In this document: positions 1-7,971 of the stretch, piece by piece
Layout: every line of letters begins with the position of its first letter
Numbering within the stretch: the first letter of the stretch is position 1
DNA from: Bacteroidales bacterium
GTDB lineage: Bacteria; Bacteroidota; Bacteroidia; Bacteroidales; JAADJA01
Length of the DNA stretch: 35,485 nt
NCBI GenBank assembly: GCA_030596605.1
Contig: JAUVJI010000031.1
Coordinates: 1 to 35,485, forward strand
Reading direction: 5' to 3'
Program-made: the position numbers and the translations under genes
The notes under the pieces: model-generated
The model's input: the letters and a program-made list of their open reading frames with translations, nothing else
The model's database searches: none
What the model was told of the DNA's origin: nothing

Positions 1-2
1 AA

Positions 3-2207
3 AGCTTTCCTGAAAGTATAAAATATGATGTTTCTCTTGATTCAACTGCACCCATCACTGCAGGCATAAAGGATATTGTAGTAACTTTAATCATAGCCTT
101 GATTTTAGTAATTTTAGTTGTGTTCATCTTTATTCAGGACTGGCGGGCTACACTAATTCCTACTCTGGCTATCCCGGTATCATTGATAGGTGCATTTATG
201 TTCTTCCCGGCATTAGGTTTTACGATTAACGTATTATCTCTATTAGGATTGGTATTGGCCATTGGAATTGTAGTGGATGATGCCATTGTGGTTGTGGAAG
301 CCGTACAGGTTAACATAGCCAAAGGCATGAAAGCCAAGGAAGCAACTTTAGATGCTATGCGAAAGGTAACTGCTCCAGTTATAGCCACCACACTGGTATT
401 GATTGCTGTATTTATCCCCGTTGCAGGAATGGCAGGTATTACAGGCTTACTTTATCAGCAATTTGCCATAACGATTGTGGTATCAGTTATCGTTTCATCA
501 GTAAACGCTTTAACACTCAGTCCTGCCCTTTGTTCCATATTATTAAAAGAACCTAAACCCTATGGCGGCCCTCTCGGTTGGTTCTTCAAAAAATTTAATA
601 AAGGGATGGATAAAACCACAGACTCATACATGAGTTTGACCAATATTATATCACGAAAAATGAAGCGGGGAGTAGTTTTTATTATTATTATGACCATAGG
701 TGCAGGCATATTCGGTAAGTTGGTACCCGCAGGTTTCATCCCTGAAGAAGACATGGGCTATTTCTTTGTAAACGTTCAATTACCGAATGCAGCTTCTCTC
801 CAACGATCTGATGTTATTACAAAGGAAATAGAGGATATCTTGATGGAGTTTGATGAGATAGAATTTGTAACCACTGCCACCGGTTACAATATGCTGTCAG
901 GGGCTATGACATCCAATACCGCTGCTTTGTTTGTTTCATTAAAAGATTGGGGAGATAGAGATTTAACGGCTGCAGAAATTATTACACAAGTCAATCGTAA
1001 GCTTGCTATGAACATTAAAGGAGCGCAAGTATTTGCTTTTGGCCCTCCTGCCATACCGGGACTGGGAAATGGCTCCGGTTTTAGTATCATGTTACAGGAT
1101 AAGGGTGGAAATGATCCCGAATACCTTGCAGGTAATACAATGAAGTTTATTAAGGCGGCTAATGCAAGGCCTGAAATCGGTGCTGCATTTACAACTTTCC
1201 AGGCTACAGTACCACAGCGCTATATGGACATCGACAAGGAAAAAGCACTTAAACTGGGCATTCGCTTAAATGATCTGTACAGCACTGTTGGCGTTTTTAT
1301 GGGTGGTGCTTATGTGAATGATTTTACCCGTTTTGGAAGATTGTATAAAACCTATATCCAGGCTGAACCGGAGTACCGTGTAGATGAATCACAATTAAAC
1401 AATTTCTTTATCAAAAATAATGATGGGAATATGGTTCCTCTTTCTACTATAGCAACTGTTAAACCTATTTCGGGGCCAGATTACACCACACGTTTCAACT
1501 TATATCGAGCAGTTGAAGTTACCGGGGGGCCGGCAGAAGGGTACACTTCAACAGAAGCCAGAAATGCATTAAAGGAAGTAGCCTTAGAGGTGCTTCCTCA
1601 TGATATGAGTTATAGCTGGAATGCAATGTCATTCCAGGAAAATAAGGCTTCAGGTTCATTGGGCGTAATCCTTACATTTTCATTGCTTTTTGTTTTCCTG
1701 ATTCTTTCAGCTCAATATGAGAGCTGGTCGTTGCCCTTAAGTATTCTACTGGGAACACCCTTTGCTATATTCGGAGCTTTATTTGCTTTATGGGCGGCGA
1801 GGTTATTCAGTCCCACTTTCGAGAATAATATATTTGCGCAGGTATCTTTTGTGATGTTGATTGGTATGGCCGCAAAAAATGCTATCCTGATTGTAGAATT
1901 TGCCAATGACGAGTTTAAAAAAGGTCTCAGCTTGTTCGATGCAGCTATAGTCGCTGCCAAATCAAGATTCAGGCCAATCCTGATGACTGCTTTTTCTTTT
2001 ATTCTCGGTGTATTCCCACTTGTCATTGCCTCAGGTTCTGGTGCAGAAGCAAGAAAAGTAATGGGAATGGCGTTGCTGGGAGGTATGGCGCTGGCCACTT
2101 TGCTTGGGGTATTTTTATATCCAATGCTCTTTGTGGCTATAGGGAAGTTGTTTGGGTATGAGAAAAAGAGGGAGAGGGAGTTGGCTTTGGAGAAAGTTGA
2201 GGAATGA
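3..2207 (+). CDS. RND efflux transporter permease subunit (5' end outside window)
   Basis: This is an inner-membrane proton-driven drug/solute exporter of the AcrB/MexB (HAE1) type. The reading frame is open from base 3, so the gene starts upstream; about 735 of the usual 1,030-1,060 residues are visible. The TM4 proton-relay pair is present (VVDDAIVVVEAV, Asp codons at about 276-281), as is the TM10 motif GMAAKNAILIVEFA with its lysine, so the pump looks functional. The periplasmic pore and docking segments lie between the two membrane halves. The stop codon falls inside the first unit of an octamer repeat array. An outer-membrane factor follows at 2783, so this is the usual MFP-RND-OMF order with the MFP presumably before the window. 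Substrate is unknown. Confidence 0.95.
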   Translation, partial: SFPESIKYDVSLDSTAPITAGIKDIVVTLIIALILVILVVFIFIQDWRATLIPTLAIPVSLIGAFMFFPALGFTINVLSLLGLVLAIGIVVDDAIVVVEAVQVNIAKGMKAKEATLDAMRKVTAPVIATTLVLIAVFIPVAGMAGITGLLYQQFAITIVVSVIVSSVNALTLSPALCSILLKEPKPYGGPLGWFFKKFNKGMDKTTDSYMSLTNIISRKMKRGVVFIIIMTIGAGIFGKLVPAGFIPEEDMGYFFVNVQLPNAASLQRSDVITKEIEDILMEFDEIEFVTTATGYNMLSGAMTSNTAALFVSLKDWGDRDLTAAEIITQVNRKLAMNIKGAQVFAFGPPAIPGLGNGSGFSIMLQDKGGNDPEYLAGNTMKFIKAANARPEIGAAFTTFQATVPQRYMDIDKEKALKLGIRLNDLYSTVGVFMGGAYVNDFTRFGRLYKTYIQAEPEYRVDESQLNNFFIKNNDGNMVPLSTIATVKPISGPDYTTRFNLYRAVEVTGGPAEGYTSTEARNALKEVALEVLPHDMSYSWNAMSFQENKASGSLGVILTFSLLFVFLILSAQYESWSLPLSILLGTPFAIFGALFALWAARLFSPTFENNIFAQVSFVMLIGMAAKNAILIVEFANDEFKKGLSLFDAAIVAAKSRFRPILMTAFSFILGVFPLVIASGSGAEARKVMGMALLGGMALATLLGVFLYPMLFVAIGKLFGYEKKRERELALEKVEE

Positions 2208-2288
2208 TGGAATGGTGGAATGGTGGAAGGATGGAATAGTGGAATGATGGAATGATGGAATGGTGGATAGTTGAAGGTTGGAATAATG
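2201..2288. repeat. Degenerate octamer array (GGAATGRT)n
   Basis: At least eight consecutive 8-bp units of consensus GGAATGRT run from 2201 to about 2264, then decay to 2288. The array begins inside the last codons of the RND gene. Related units recur at 5646-5701, partly inverted, and the complementary word ATCATTCC occurs at about 2750, just after the next small gene. Confidence 0.85.
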
Positions 2289-2325
2289 TACATTTTGATA
2301 ATTACACTAAATAAACTAATAAGAG

Positions 2326-2733
2326 TTGGAAGATAGAAGAAATATAAACAGGGGTTACAAAAAGTTAAGAGTTTGGCAAGACTCTATTTCACTTTATGTG
2401 TTAGCGTGCAAAATTCTTAAAGATTTTCCATTTGAATTAAAGAAAACAGTTTCAAATGCGATTGATTCATGCCATAGTATTTCCAGAAATATTGCTGAAG
2501 GTTATTGCAGAAGAAGTATTAAAGCGTATTTAAATTTTTTAAACATTGGCCTTGCTTCTTGTGGGGAATTTCATTCCTCATATTACAGTTTTTTTCAGGC
2601 AAATCAGATTTCTGAAAGCGATTTTGAAGAGTTAGATAAACTTCATTTTAAAGTTGAAAATCAACTATTAAAACTAATTGAGTCTTTACAAAATAAAAAG
2701 AATAATGAATATTGGCAGGATTCTTTTGCTTAA
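2326..2733 (+). CDS. Four-helix bundle protein (23S rRNA-intervening-sequence type)
   Basis: A 135-residue, basic, all-helical protein. The run YKKLRVWQDSISL near the start and the later SRNIAEGYCRRS segment are the hallmarks of the S23/IVP four-helix-bundle family (TIGR02436-like), which is related to the Avd accessory protein of diversity-generating retroelements. No reverse transcriptase or variable repeat is present, so this is not such a retroelement. The best start is a TTG at 2326, giving MEDRRNINRGYKKLRVWQ. The gene interrupts an efflux operon and is bordered by GGAATGRT octamers. The family's function is unknown; a role in nucleic-acid binding is only a guess. Confidence 0.85.
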   Translation: MEDRRNINRGYKKLRVWQDSISLYVLACKILKDFPFELKKTVSNAIDSCHSISRNIAEGYCRRSIKAYLNFLNIGLASCGEFHSSYYSFFQANQISESDFEELDKLHFKVENQLLKLIESLQNKKNNEYWQDSFA

Positions 2734-2782
2734 TGAATGTCAATTTATCCATCATTCCAATTTAAACAGAAAATACATACAG

Positions 2783-4201
2783 ATGAAACATAACATAATC
2801 TTAAGCATATTTATTATCCTGGTTATTTCTAGCTGTAAAGTTGGTCCCAATTACCGGCGGCCTGTTGTAACTTCTCCAACTTCATTCAGGTTCGACAGTA
2901 TTTCTACACAGGAAGACACCATCATCAATATGAAATGGTGGGAACTTTTTCAAAATGAAGAATTGAAGGCGCTTATCGACACTGCTTTAAAATACAATCC
3001 TGATGTTATGATTGCAGCTTCCCGCATTGAAGAAGCCCGTGCCGTAGTTGGTTATAATAAAGCTGACCAATGGCCATCGTTAGGTTATGACGGATCCGGA
3101 GCAAGGATGCAAACCAATGTACCGGGTAGTGGAGTGCAAGGACCGTTTAACGATTTTTCAGGAGCGGCTACATTGGCCTGGGAACTGGATTTCTGGGGAA
3201 AATACCGTCGTGTTACCGAAGCGGCACGCGGCGAACTACTGGCTTCCGATTTCGGCCATCGCGCGGTACAAATCGGTTTAATTTCATCCGTTGCCAGCAC
3301 CTATTTCTTATTGCTCGATTTTGATGCCAGGCTTGAAATTTCAAAAAAAACACTGGAATCGAGAAAAGAATCACTTCGGATAATTGAAGAACGATTCGAT
3401 AAAGGTATCGTTGCAGAAATTGACCTGAACCAGTCTCAAATTCAGGAAGCCATAGCTGCTGCTGCTGTTCCTTTTTATGAAAGACTTGTTGCACAAACGG
3501 AAAACGCATTAAGTATTCTCCTGGGAAATAATCCGGGTAAAATTGAAAGAGCCCATGCCTTAAATGATGAATTGATCCCTCCCGAAATCCCTTCAGGAAT
3601 TCCTTCAACGGTTTTGGCCAGAAGACCTGACATTAACCAGGCAGAGCAAATGCTAATAGCTCAAAATGCACGAATTGGTGTAGCTGTTGCCATGCGATTT
3701 CCATCCATCAACTTAACAGGGATGCTTGGTGCAGCGAGTAGCGATTTAAGTACACTGGTAACAGGTGATGCATTGGTTTGGTCAATGGGTGCAGGAATTG
3801 TTGGTCCGATATTTCAATTTGGGAAGAACAAACGAAGAGTAGAGATTGAACGTCAGCGTATGTACCAGGACAGCCTTTATTACGTACAAACCATTCTTCA
3901 GGCTTTTAGGGAAGTAGAAGATGCTTTGATTGAAATTAATACCCTGGAAAGAGAATCCATTGCAAGACAAAGACAAATAGCTGCTGCAGAAAATGCTGCT
4001 ATGCTTTCTCAAGAACGATACGATGGCGGAGTTACAAGTTATTTGGAAGTATTGGATTCTGAGAGATCAAAATTTAACGCAGCGCTGGCTGCCTCCGAAG
4101 TTTATCAAATGTATCTGAATGCATATGTTTTTCTATATAAAGCATTAGGTGGAGGTTGGATTTCAGAGGAAGAATTGAATCAGGCAACTCAAAATCAATA
4201 G
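2783..4201 (+). CDS. Efflux outer-membrane factor, NodT/TolC-type lipoprotein
   Basis: Outer-membrane channel partner of the RND pump. ATG 2783 is chosen over an open upstream extension because it begins a lipoprotein signal (MKHNIILSIFIILVISSC) followed directly by KVGPNYRRP, the typical mature start of NodT-family factors. The product is 472 residues, normal for the family, with the two-fold repeat of long helical hairpins (for example ALIDTALKYNPDVMIAASRI and the RRPDINQAEQML segment that opens the second half). It is expected to sit in the outer membrane and dock to the periplasmic adaptor. The upstream extension overlaps the four-helix-bundle gene in another frame and carries no recognisable domain. 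Confidence 0.93.
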   Translation: MKHNIILSIFIILVISSCKVGPNYRRPVVTSPTSFRFDSISTQEDTIINMKWWELFQNEELKALIDTALKYNPDVMIAASRIEEARAVVGYNKADQWPSLGYDGSGARMQTNVPGSGVQGPFNDFSGAATLAWELDFWGKYRRVTEAARGELLASDFGHRAVQIGLISSVASTYFLLLDFDARLEISKKTLESRKESLRIIEERFDKGIVAEIDLNQSQIQEAIAAAAVPFYERLVAQTENALSILLGNNPGKIERAHALNDELIPPEIPSGIPSTVLARRPDINQAEQMLIAQNARIGVAVAMRFPSINLTGMLGAASSDLSTLVTGDALVWSMGAGIVGPIFQFGKNKRRVEIERQRMYQDSLYYVQTILQAFREVEDALIEINTLERESIARQRQIAAAENAAMLSQERYDGGVTSYLEVLDSERSKFNAALAASEVYQMYLNAYVFLYKALGGGWISEEELNQATQNQ

Positions 4202-4226
4202 TGATATTAACTAATAGGTCAAATGA

Positions 4227-5459
4227 TTAATGAAAAAACAAATAGGCCATAAAAATCGCAGCAATAATTCCTACGAAGTCGGCGATCAAACCACATGTAA
4301 CTGCATACCTTGTTTTTTTAATCCCGACTGAACCAAAATAAACAGCAATGATATAAAAGGTTGTATCCGTTGATCCCTGAACAGTAGATGCTACTCTTCC
4401 CACAAATGAATCTGCACCAAAAGTATCCATAGCATCTACCATCATTCCACGGGCGCCACTACCACTTAAGGGTTTCATTAATGCAGTTGGGAGCGCTTCG
4501 ATAAAGTCGGTATTCACGCCTAAAACGGTAAAAAATTGTCGTATTCCATCAATTAGCATATCCATAGCGCCTGATGCCCGAAAAGCTCCGATAGCAACTA
4601 AAATAGCCACCAGGAACGGGATGATCTTTATGGCCACCTGAAATCCTTCCTTCGCACCTTCGATAAAGGTTTCATAAATATTAACCTTTTTTCGGATACC
4701 CATCAGAATAAATAAAATGATGATGGAGAATAACAGAATGTTACTAACCAAAGAGGAAATCCCGGCAATACTTTCTTTAGGTATTGTCGAGAAATAATAA
4801 ATGATCCCGGAAATGAGCAAAGTTAACCCGCCCAGGTAAGCCAATACGGTCTTGTTCAATAAATTGATCTTTTGGTAAAGGGCTACCGAAATCAAACCTG
4901 CAATGGTTGAAAAATAAGTGGCTAAAAGAATGGGGATGAAAATATCTGAGGGATCGGTTGCTCCCAGTTGTGCACGGTATACCATGATTGAAATGGGGAG
5001 AATGGTCAATCCTGAAGTATTTAAAACCAAAAACATGATCATGGCATTGCTTGCTGTATCTTTTTCAGTATTTGTTTCCTGCATCTCTTTCATGGCTTTT
5101 AAACCAAGAGGTGTCGCTGCATTATCCAAGCCCAGCATATTGGCTGAGACATTCATAAAAATAGAAGCAAAGGCCGGATGATTTTTTGGTAGTTCAGGGA
5201 ATAACTTAGCGAAAAATGGTCCAATAATCCGTGCAAATATTTTTACGATTCCACCCTTTTCACCTATTTTCATTAATCCCAACCATAATGTAAGTACGCC
5301 CGTCAAACCGAGGGAAATAGTGAACCCTGTTTCCGCAGCGGCAAAAGTGCTGTTCACCATATTTGGGAATACTTCCATGTCGCCAAAGAACAATAATCGA
5401 ATTAATCCAACTACAAAAGCTATGATAAAAAAGCCGATCCAGATGTAGTTTAAAGCCAT
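4227..5459 (-). CDS. SpmA-SpmB fusion, nucleoside-recognition (Gate) domain membrane protein
   Basis: A 410-residue polytopic membrane protein. Residues 1 to about 200 resemble spore maturation protein A (NSTFAAAETGFTISLGLTGVLTLWLG near the start; NMLGLDNAATPLGLKAM) and the C-terminal half resembles SpmB (PLSGSGARGMMVDAM and VASTVQGSTDTTFYIIAVYFG). Each half is a nucleoside-recognition (Gate) domain. In spore formers the two halves are separate proteins; in Bacteroidota they are usually one chain and have nothing to do with spores. Transported substrate is unknown. It converges with the efflux operon with only 25 bp between the stop codons. Confidence 0.9.
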   Translation of the reverse strand: MALNYIWIGFFIIAFVVGLIRLLFFGDMEVFPNMVNSTFAAAETGFTISLGLTGVLTLWLGLMKIGEKGGIVKIFARIIGPFFAKLFPELPKNHPAFASIFMNVSANMLGLDNAATPLGLKAMKEMQETNTEKDTASNAMIMFLVLNTSGLTILPISIMVYRAQLGATDPSDIFIPILLATYFSTIAGLISVALYQKINLLNKTVLAYLGGLTLLISGIIYYFSTIPKESIAGISSLVSNILLFSIIILFILMGIRKKVNIYETFIEGAKEGFQVAIKIIPFLVAILVAIGAFRASGAMDMLIDGIRQFFTVLGVNTDFIEALPTALMKPLSGSGARGMMVDAMDTFGADSFVGRVASTVQGSTDTTFYIIAVYFGSVGIKKTRYAVTCGLIADFVGIIAAIFMAYLFFH

Positions 5460-5645
5460 ATTCTGTTTATAGTAAAATCAAGTCCGAAAATAAATTAATA
5501 TTATGATTGATCTTCTTTCAATCTCAAATGTTTACTAAGATTATATTGTTAATAAGCTGTTTGTTAATAATTTTATTCCATTTAGAAAGCCACCTTCTTT
5601 GATGGTGGTTATGTTCCATGTTTGTTATACATGATAGTAATACCT

Positions 5646-5701
5646 GGAATAATGGAATATTGGGGTAATGGAATTATTCCATTCTTCCACCATTCCAATT
5701 C
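5646..5701. repeat. Octamer repeats switching orientation
   Basis: Seven 8-bp units. The first four read GGAATAAT, GGAATATT, GGGGTAAT, GGAATTAT and the last three read TCCATTCT, TCCACCAT, TCCAATTC, that is the reverse complement of the same family seen at 2201-2288. Confidence 0.7.
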
Positions 5702-5865
5702 TTTCGTTTAATAATAAAAGCTCCCACTGAAGTTTCGCACTTAATTAGAAAAATGTAAATAGCTGAGACTTAAGGTTATATATATGTAATATTTCTCCGT
5801 GTCTCTTTGTGTCTCCTTTGCGGCACTTTTGCCAAGGGCATCCTTTGAAAGTGAAATGAGCTGTT

Positions 5866-5905
5866 ACACTGAGTTGCACAAAGAAGACACTGAGTTGCTC
5901 AAAGA
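5866..5905. repeat. 19-bp direct repeat pair
   Basis: Two copies of ACACTGAGTTGCWCAAAGA separated by two bases, differing at one position. Noncoding, function unknown. Confidence 0.75.
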
Positions 5906-5970
5906 AAAAATTAAAAGGAAATGGATTATAATTAAATTACAGATCCTAATTAATGATTTGACTTACCTCC

Positions 5971-6369
5971 CTAAAAGTTCATCGACAGATTGATAAAATC
6001 AAGATACTCGGCTGAATCATCTCCGTAGATATCCATTGTTTCGCCTATGATCTTAAATGTGCTTTGTTCACCGGCAATCCGTGAAAAGAAAATTTCGTAT
6101 TCATCATTGTTTTCATCTACCATGATAATCCTTGCCAGTTTATCATGTAGTTCTGAAGCAAGTTCAGCATGACAAATCGGGCAAAACAAATCCAACTCAT
6201 CACCTTCTTTATAATTAAAACCGGAATCTTTTTTCACACTATAGTTTCCCAATTCTGAATGAAGGGAAATCAAACCAACCTTATGATCAGGTGTACGAAC
6301 TGAAAGCAGGACACAATCTTCGATGGCAAGATAGCCTTTGCAATGCGGACATAAATAACTTAAACTCAT
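5971..6369 (-). CDS. Small zinc-ribbon-like protein, function unknown
   Basis: A 132-residue soluble protein with two CxxC pairs, C7/C10 (LCPHCKG) and C63/C66 (FCPICHAEL), which probably bind one zinc ion. The rest is acidic and I do not recognise a wider family; similar short CxxC proteins of Bacteroidota are annotated as hypothetical. The start at 6369 has a clear Shine-Dalgarno sequence (AGGAG, four bases upstream) and a promoter-like pair at 6409-6439. It appears to be transcribed on its own, since a terminator separates it from the oxidoreductase operon. Confidence 0.75.
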   Translation of the reverse strand: MSLSYLCPHCKGYLAIEDCVLLSVRTPDHKVGLISLHSELGNYSVKKDSGFNYKEGDELDLFCPICHAELASELHDKLARIIMVDENNDEYEIFFSRIAGEQSTFKIIGETMDIYGDDSAEYLDFINLSMNF

Positions 6370-6408
6370 TTTACTCCTGTTTTGAAGTTATACTTTATAT
6401 TGAATTTT

Positions 6409-6439
6409 TAAAGATACGAAAATTTTAATAAAAATCAAT
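6409..6439 (-). promoter_or_regulatory. Bacteroidota-type promoter for the zinc-ribbon gene
   Basis: On the minus strand ATTG, 19 bases, TATCTTTA; this matches the TTTG-N19-21-TAnnTTTG pattern with one deviation in each box. It lies about 40 bases upstream of the start codon. Confidence 0.45.
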
Positions 6440-6476
6440 ATTTATTAACAATTTTATTGAAAATATTGGTATAAAT

Positions 6477-6513
6477 AAAAAAGCCCTCAGTGTATTTAAA
6501 CGCTGAAGGCTTT
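6477..6513 (-). terminator. Rho-independent terminator of the 2-oxoacid oxidoreductase operon
   Basis: On the minus strand a 14-bp stem (AAAGCCTTCAGCGT with ACACTGAGGGCTTT; one mismatch and one G-T pair) with a 6-base loop is followed by TTTTTTATTTAT. It lies just downstream of the stop codon of the gamma-subunit gene at 6534. Confidence 0.8.
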
Positions 6514-6533
6514 GATTTTGTTGTGCTTATGCG

Positions 6534-7085
6534 TTATGCTTTCTGAACCTGCTCCACAATTTCCAGGCCTCTGCTTATAGCTTTTTCATTATCAGGGATC
6601 ATGTGATGATAACGGGGAGGTAAGGATTTTTTCAATCCCAGGATAACATTATCAAATTTAACAACAGGTTTGGCTTTTAAATAACCACCCAAAACGATCA
6701 TGTTGAATATTTTGCGCAATCCCATGTTCGCAGCTTCCTTACTGGCTTCTATCTTATAAACATTGATGTCCTTCCTTTCGGGTTCGCGGTTAATACCATT
6801 TGGATCATACAGCAGCAAACCACCGGGTTTGACCATCGCTTCAAATTTATCCATCGATTGCTGATTGAGGATAATGGCAGTATCATACTGCGTTAAAATG
6901 GGTGAACTGATCCGGTCGTCGCTCAATATTACCGTAACATTTGCTGTTCCACCGCGCATTTCAGGTCCGTACGATGGCATCCAGCTAACCTCCTGATCCT
7001 GCATAATTCCTGAGTATGCCAGGATCTTTCCCATTGAAAGCACTCCCTGGCCTCCAAATCCTGCAATAATAATTTCTTCAGTCAT
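6534..7085 (-). CDS. 2-oxoacid:ferredoxin oxidoreductase, gamma subunit
   Basis: The 183-residue gamma subunit (catalytic domain III of pyruvate/2-oxoacid:ferredoxin oxidoreductases, vorC/korC type). It opens with the family motif GFGGQGV at residues 9-15 and contains PSYGPEMRGGTANV. Together with the alpha and TPP-binding subunits it oxidatively decarboxylates a 2-oxoacid to acyl-CoA, reducing ferredoxin. It is the last gene of the operon, separated from the beta-subunit gene by 90 bases containing GGGTTRCG repeats, and followed by a terminator. Substrate (branched-chain 2-oxoacid or 2-oxoglutarate) cannot be fixed from the sequence. Confidence 0.92.
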   Translation of the reverse strand: MTEEIIIAGFGGQGVLSMGKILAYSGIMQDQEVSWMPSYGPEMRGGTANVTVILSDDRISSPILTQYDTAIILNQQSMDKFEAMVKPGGLLLYDPNGINREPERKDINVYKIEASKEAANMGLRKIFNMIVLGGYLKAKPVVKFDNVILGLKKSLPPRYHHMIPDNEKAISRGLEIVEQVQKA

Positions 7086-7137
7086 CTTCAGTATTTTTGA
7101 TTTTCTATTTACTATTGTCTATTGTTGATTTGTCATT

Positions 7138-7178
7138 TAACCCGTTACCCGAACCTTGTAACCCGCAACCCGTAACTA
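7138..7178. repeat. GGGTTRCG-type short repeat cluster inside the operon
   Basis: On the minus strand this reads as overlapping GTTACGGGTT, GCGGGTTAC, GTTCGGGTAAC, CGGGTT words, a degenerate 8- to 10-bp repeat. It fills the gap between the beta and gamma genes. Confidence 0.65.
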
Positions 7179-7967
7179 TTTTTTTACAATCTCCCCATCA
7201 ACCTTAATATCACCCAGAGGATAAAACGGAAACATATTTTCAACCATCCAGTGATTTGACTCAACCGGGGCCATTTTCCAACCGGAGTTGCAATTAGAAA
7301 CAATTTCAATGAAAGTTAACCCTCTGTTAAGTTTTTGTAATTCAATGGCTTTTTTTACAGCTTTCTTAGTCTTTCTTACATTGGCCGGAGTATGTACCGC
7401 CTGGCGCGTAACATAATATGTACCCGGCAATTGTGCAACAAGTTCAGTGATCTTCAGTGGATGCCCCATCAATTCCAAATCACGTCCATAAGGGGATGTG
7501 GATGATTTCATACCGGGAAGTGTTGTAGGCGCCATTTGCCCGCCTGTCATTCCATAAATTCCATTATTGATAAAAAAGATGGTAATATTCTCACCCCTGT
7601 TGGCGGCATGAATTGTTTCGGCAGTTCCTATTGCTGCAAGGTCACCATCGCCCTGGTAAGTAAAAACCGTTTTTTCAGGTAATAACCTTTTTATGGCAGT
7701 AGCCAGGGCCGGTGCTCTTCCATGCGCTGCTTGCTGCATATCAATATTCATAAATTCATAGGCCAACACCGAACAGCCAACGGGGGCAATTCCAATGGTT
7801 TGTGATTGTAAACCCATTTCGTCAATGACCTCCATGATGATACGGTGGGCTGTTCCATGTCCGCATCCCGGGCAATAACTCAAAACATTATCGGTCATTA
7901 ACTCGGTTTTTTTGTAAACCAGGTTTTCGGGTTTTATTATTTCAGATTTTGTTAATGTTTCAGCCAT
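7176..7967 (-). CDS. 2-oxoacid:ferredoxin oxidoreductase, beta (TPP-binding) subunit
   Basis: A 263-residue thiamine-diphosphate subunit (vorA/korB type). YCPGCGHGTAHR at residues 31-42 is the conserved start of this subunit, and GDGD at 106-109 followed by the NN of FINNGIYGMTGGQ (about 132-144) is the Mg-TPP binding motif. Its start overlaps the translation zone of the alpha gene: only four bases separate it from the alpha stop, and an AGGA sequence lies about nine bases upstream, so the two are probably translationally coupled. It works with the alpha, gamma and ferredoxin-like subunits in the cytoplasm. Confidence 0.94.
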   Translation of the reverse strand: MAETLTKSEIIKPENLVYKKTELMTDNVLSYCPGCGHGTAHRIIMEVIDEMGLQSQTIGIAPVGCSVLAYEFMNIDMQQAAHGRAPALATAIKRLLPEKTVFTYQGDGDLAAIGTAETIHAANRGENITIFFINNGIYGMTGGQMAPTTLPGMKSSTSPYGRDLELMGHPLKITELVAQLPGTYYVTRQAVHTPANVRKTKKAVKKAIELQKLNRGLTFIEIVSNCNSGWKMAPVESNHWMVENMFPFYPLGDIKVDGEIVKK

Positions 7968-7971
7968 AGCT

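Larger units (their letters stand above)
5460..5970. other. Long intergenic region with octamer and direct repeats, no gene seen
   Basis: No convincing gene lies here. It holds GGAATRAT-type octamers at 5646-5701 that switch orientation around the palindrome ATGGAATTATTCCAT, and a pair of 19-bp direct repeats at 5866-5884 and 5887-5905 (ACACTGAGTTGCWCAAAGA). The stretch at about 5797-5822 (GTGTCTC, TTTGTGTC) is roughly complementary to the latter. A 64-codon open frame at 5799-5993 is made of these repeats and is not believed. Confidence 0.7.

Noticed and set aside
1712-2293. 193-codon open frame on the minus strand
   Set aside because: It is antisense to the RND gene and its start is translated octamer repeat.
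2326-2733. Diversity-generating retroelement accessory gene (avd)
   Set aside because: The fold family is related, but there is no reverse transcriptase, template repeat or variable repeat.
3213-3608. 131-codon open frame on the minus strand
   Set aside because: Antisense shadow of the outer-membrane factor gene.
5799-5993. 64-codon open frame
   Set aside because: Made of direct repeats in an intergenic region and overlaps the end of the zinc-ribbon gene.
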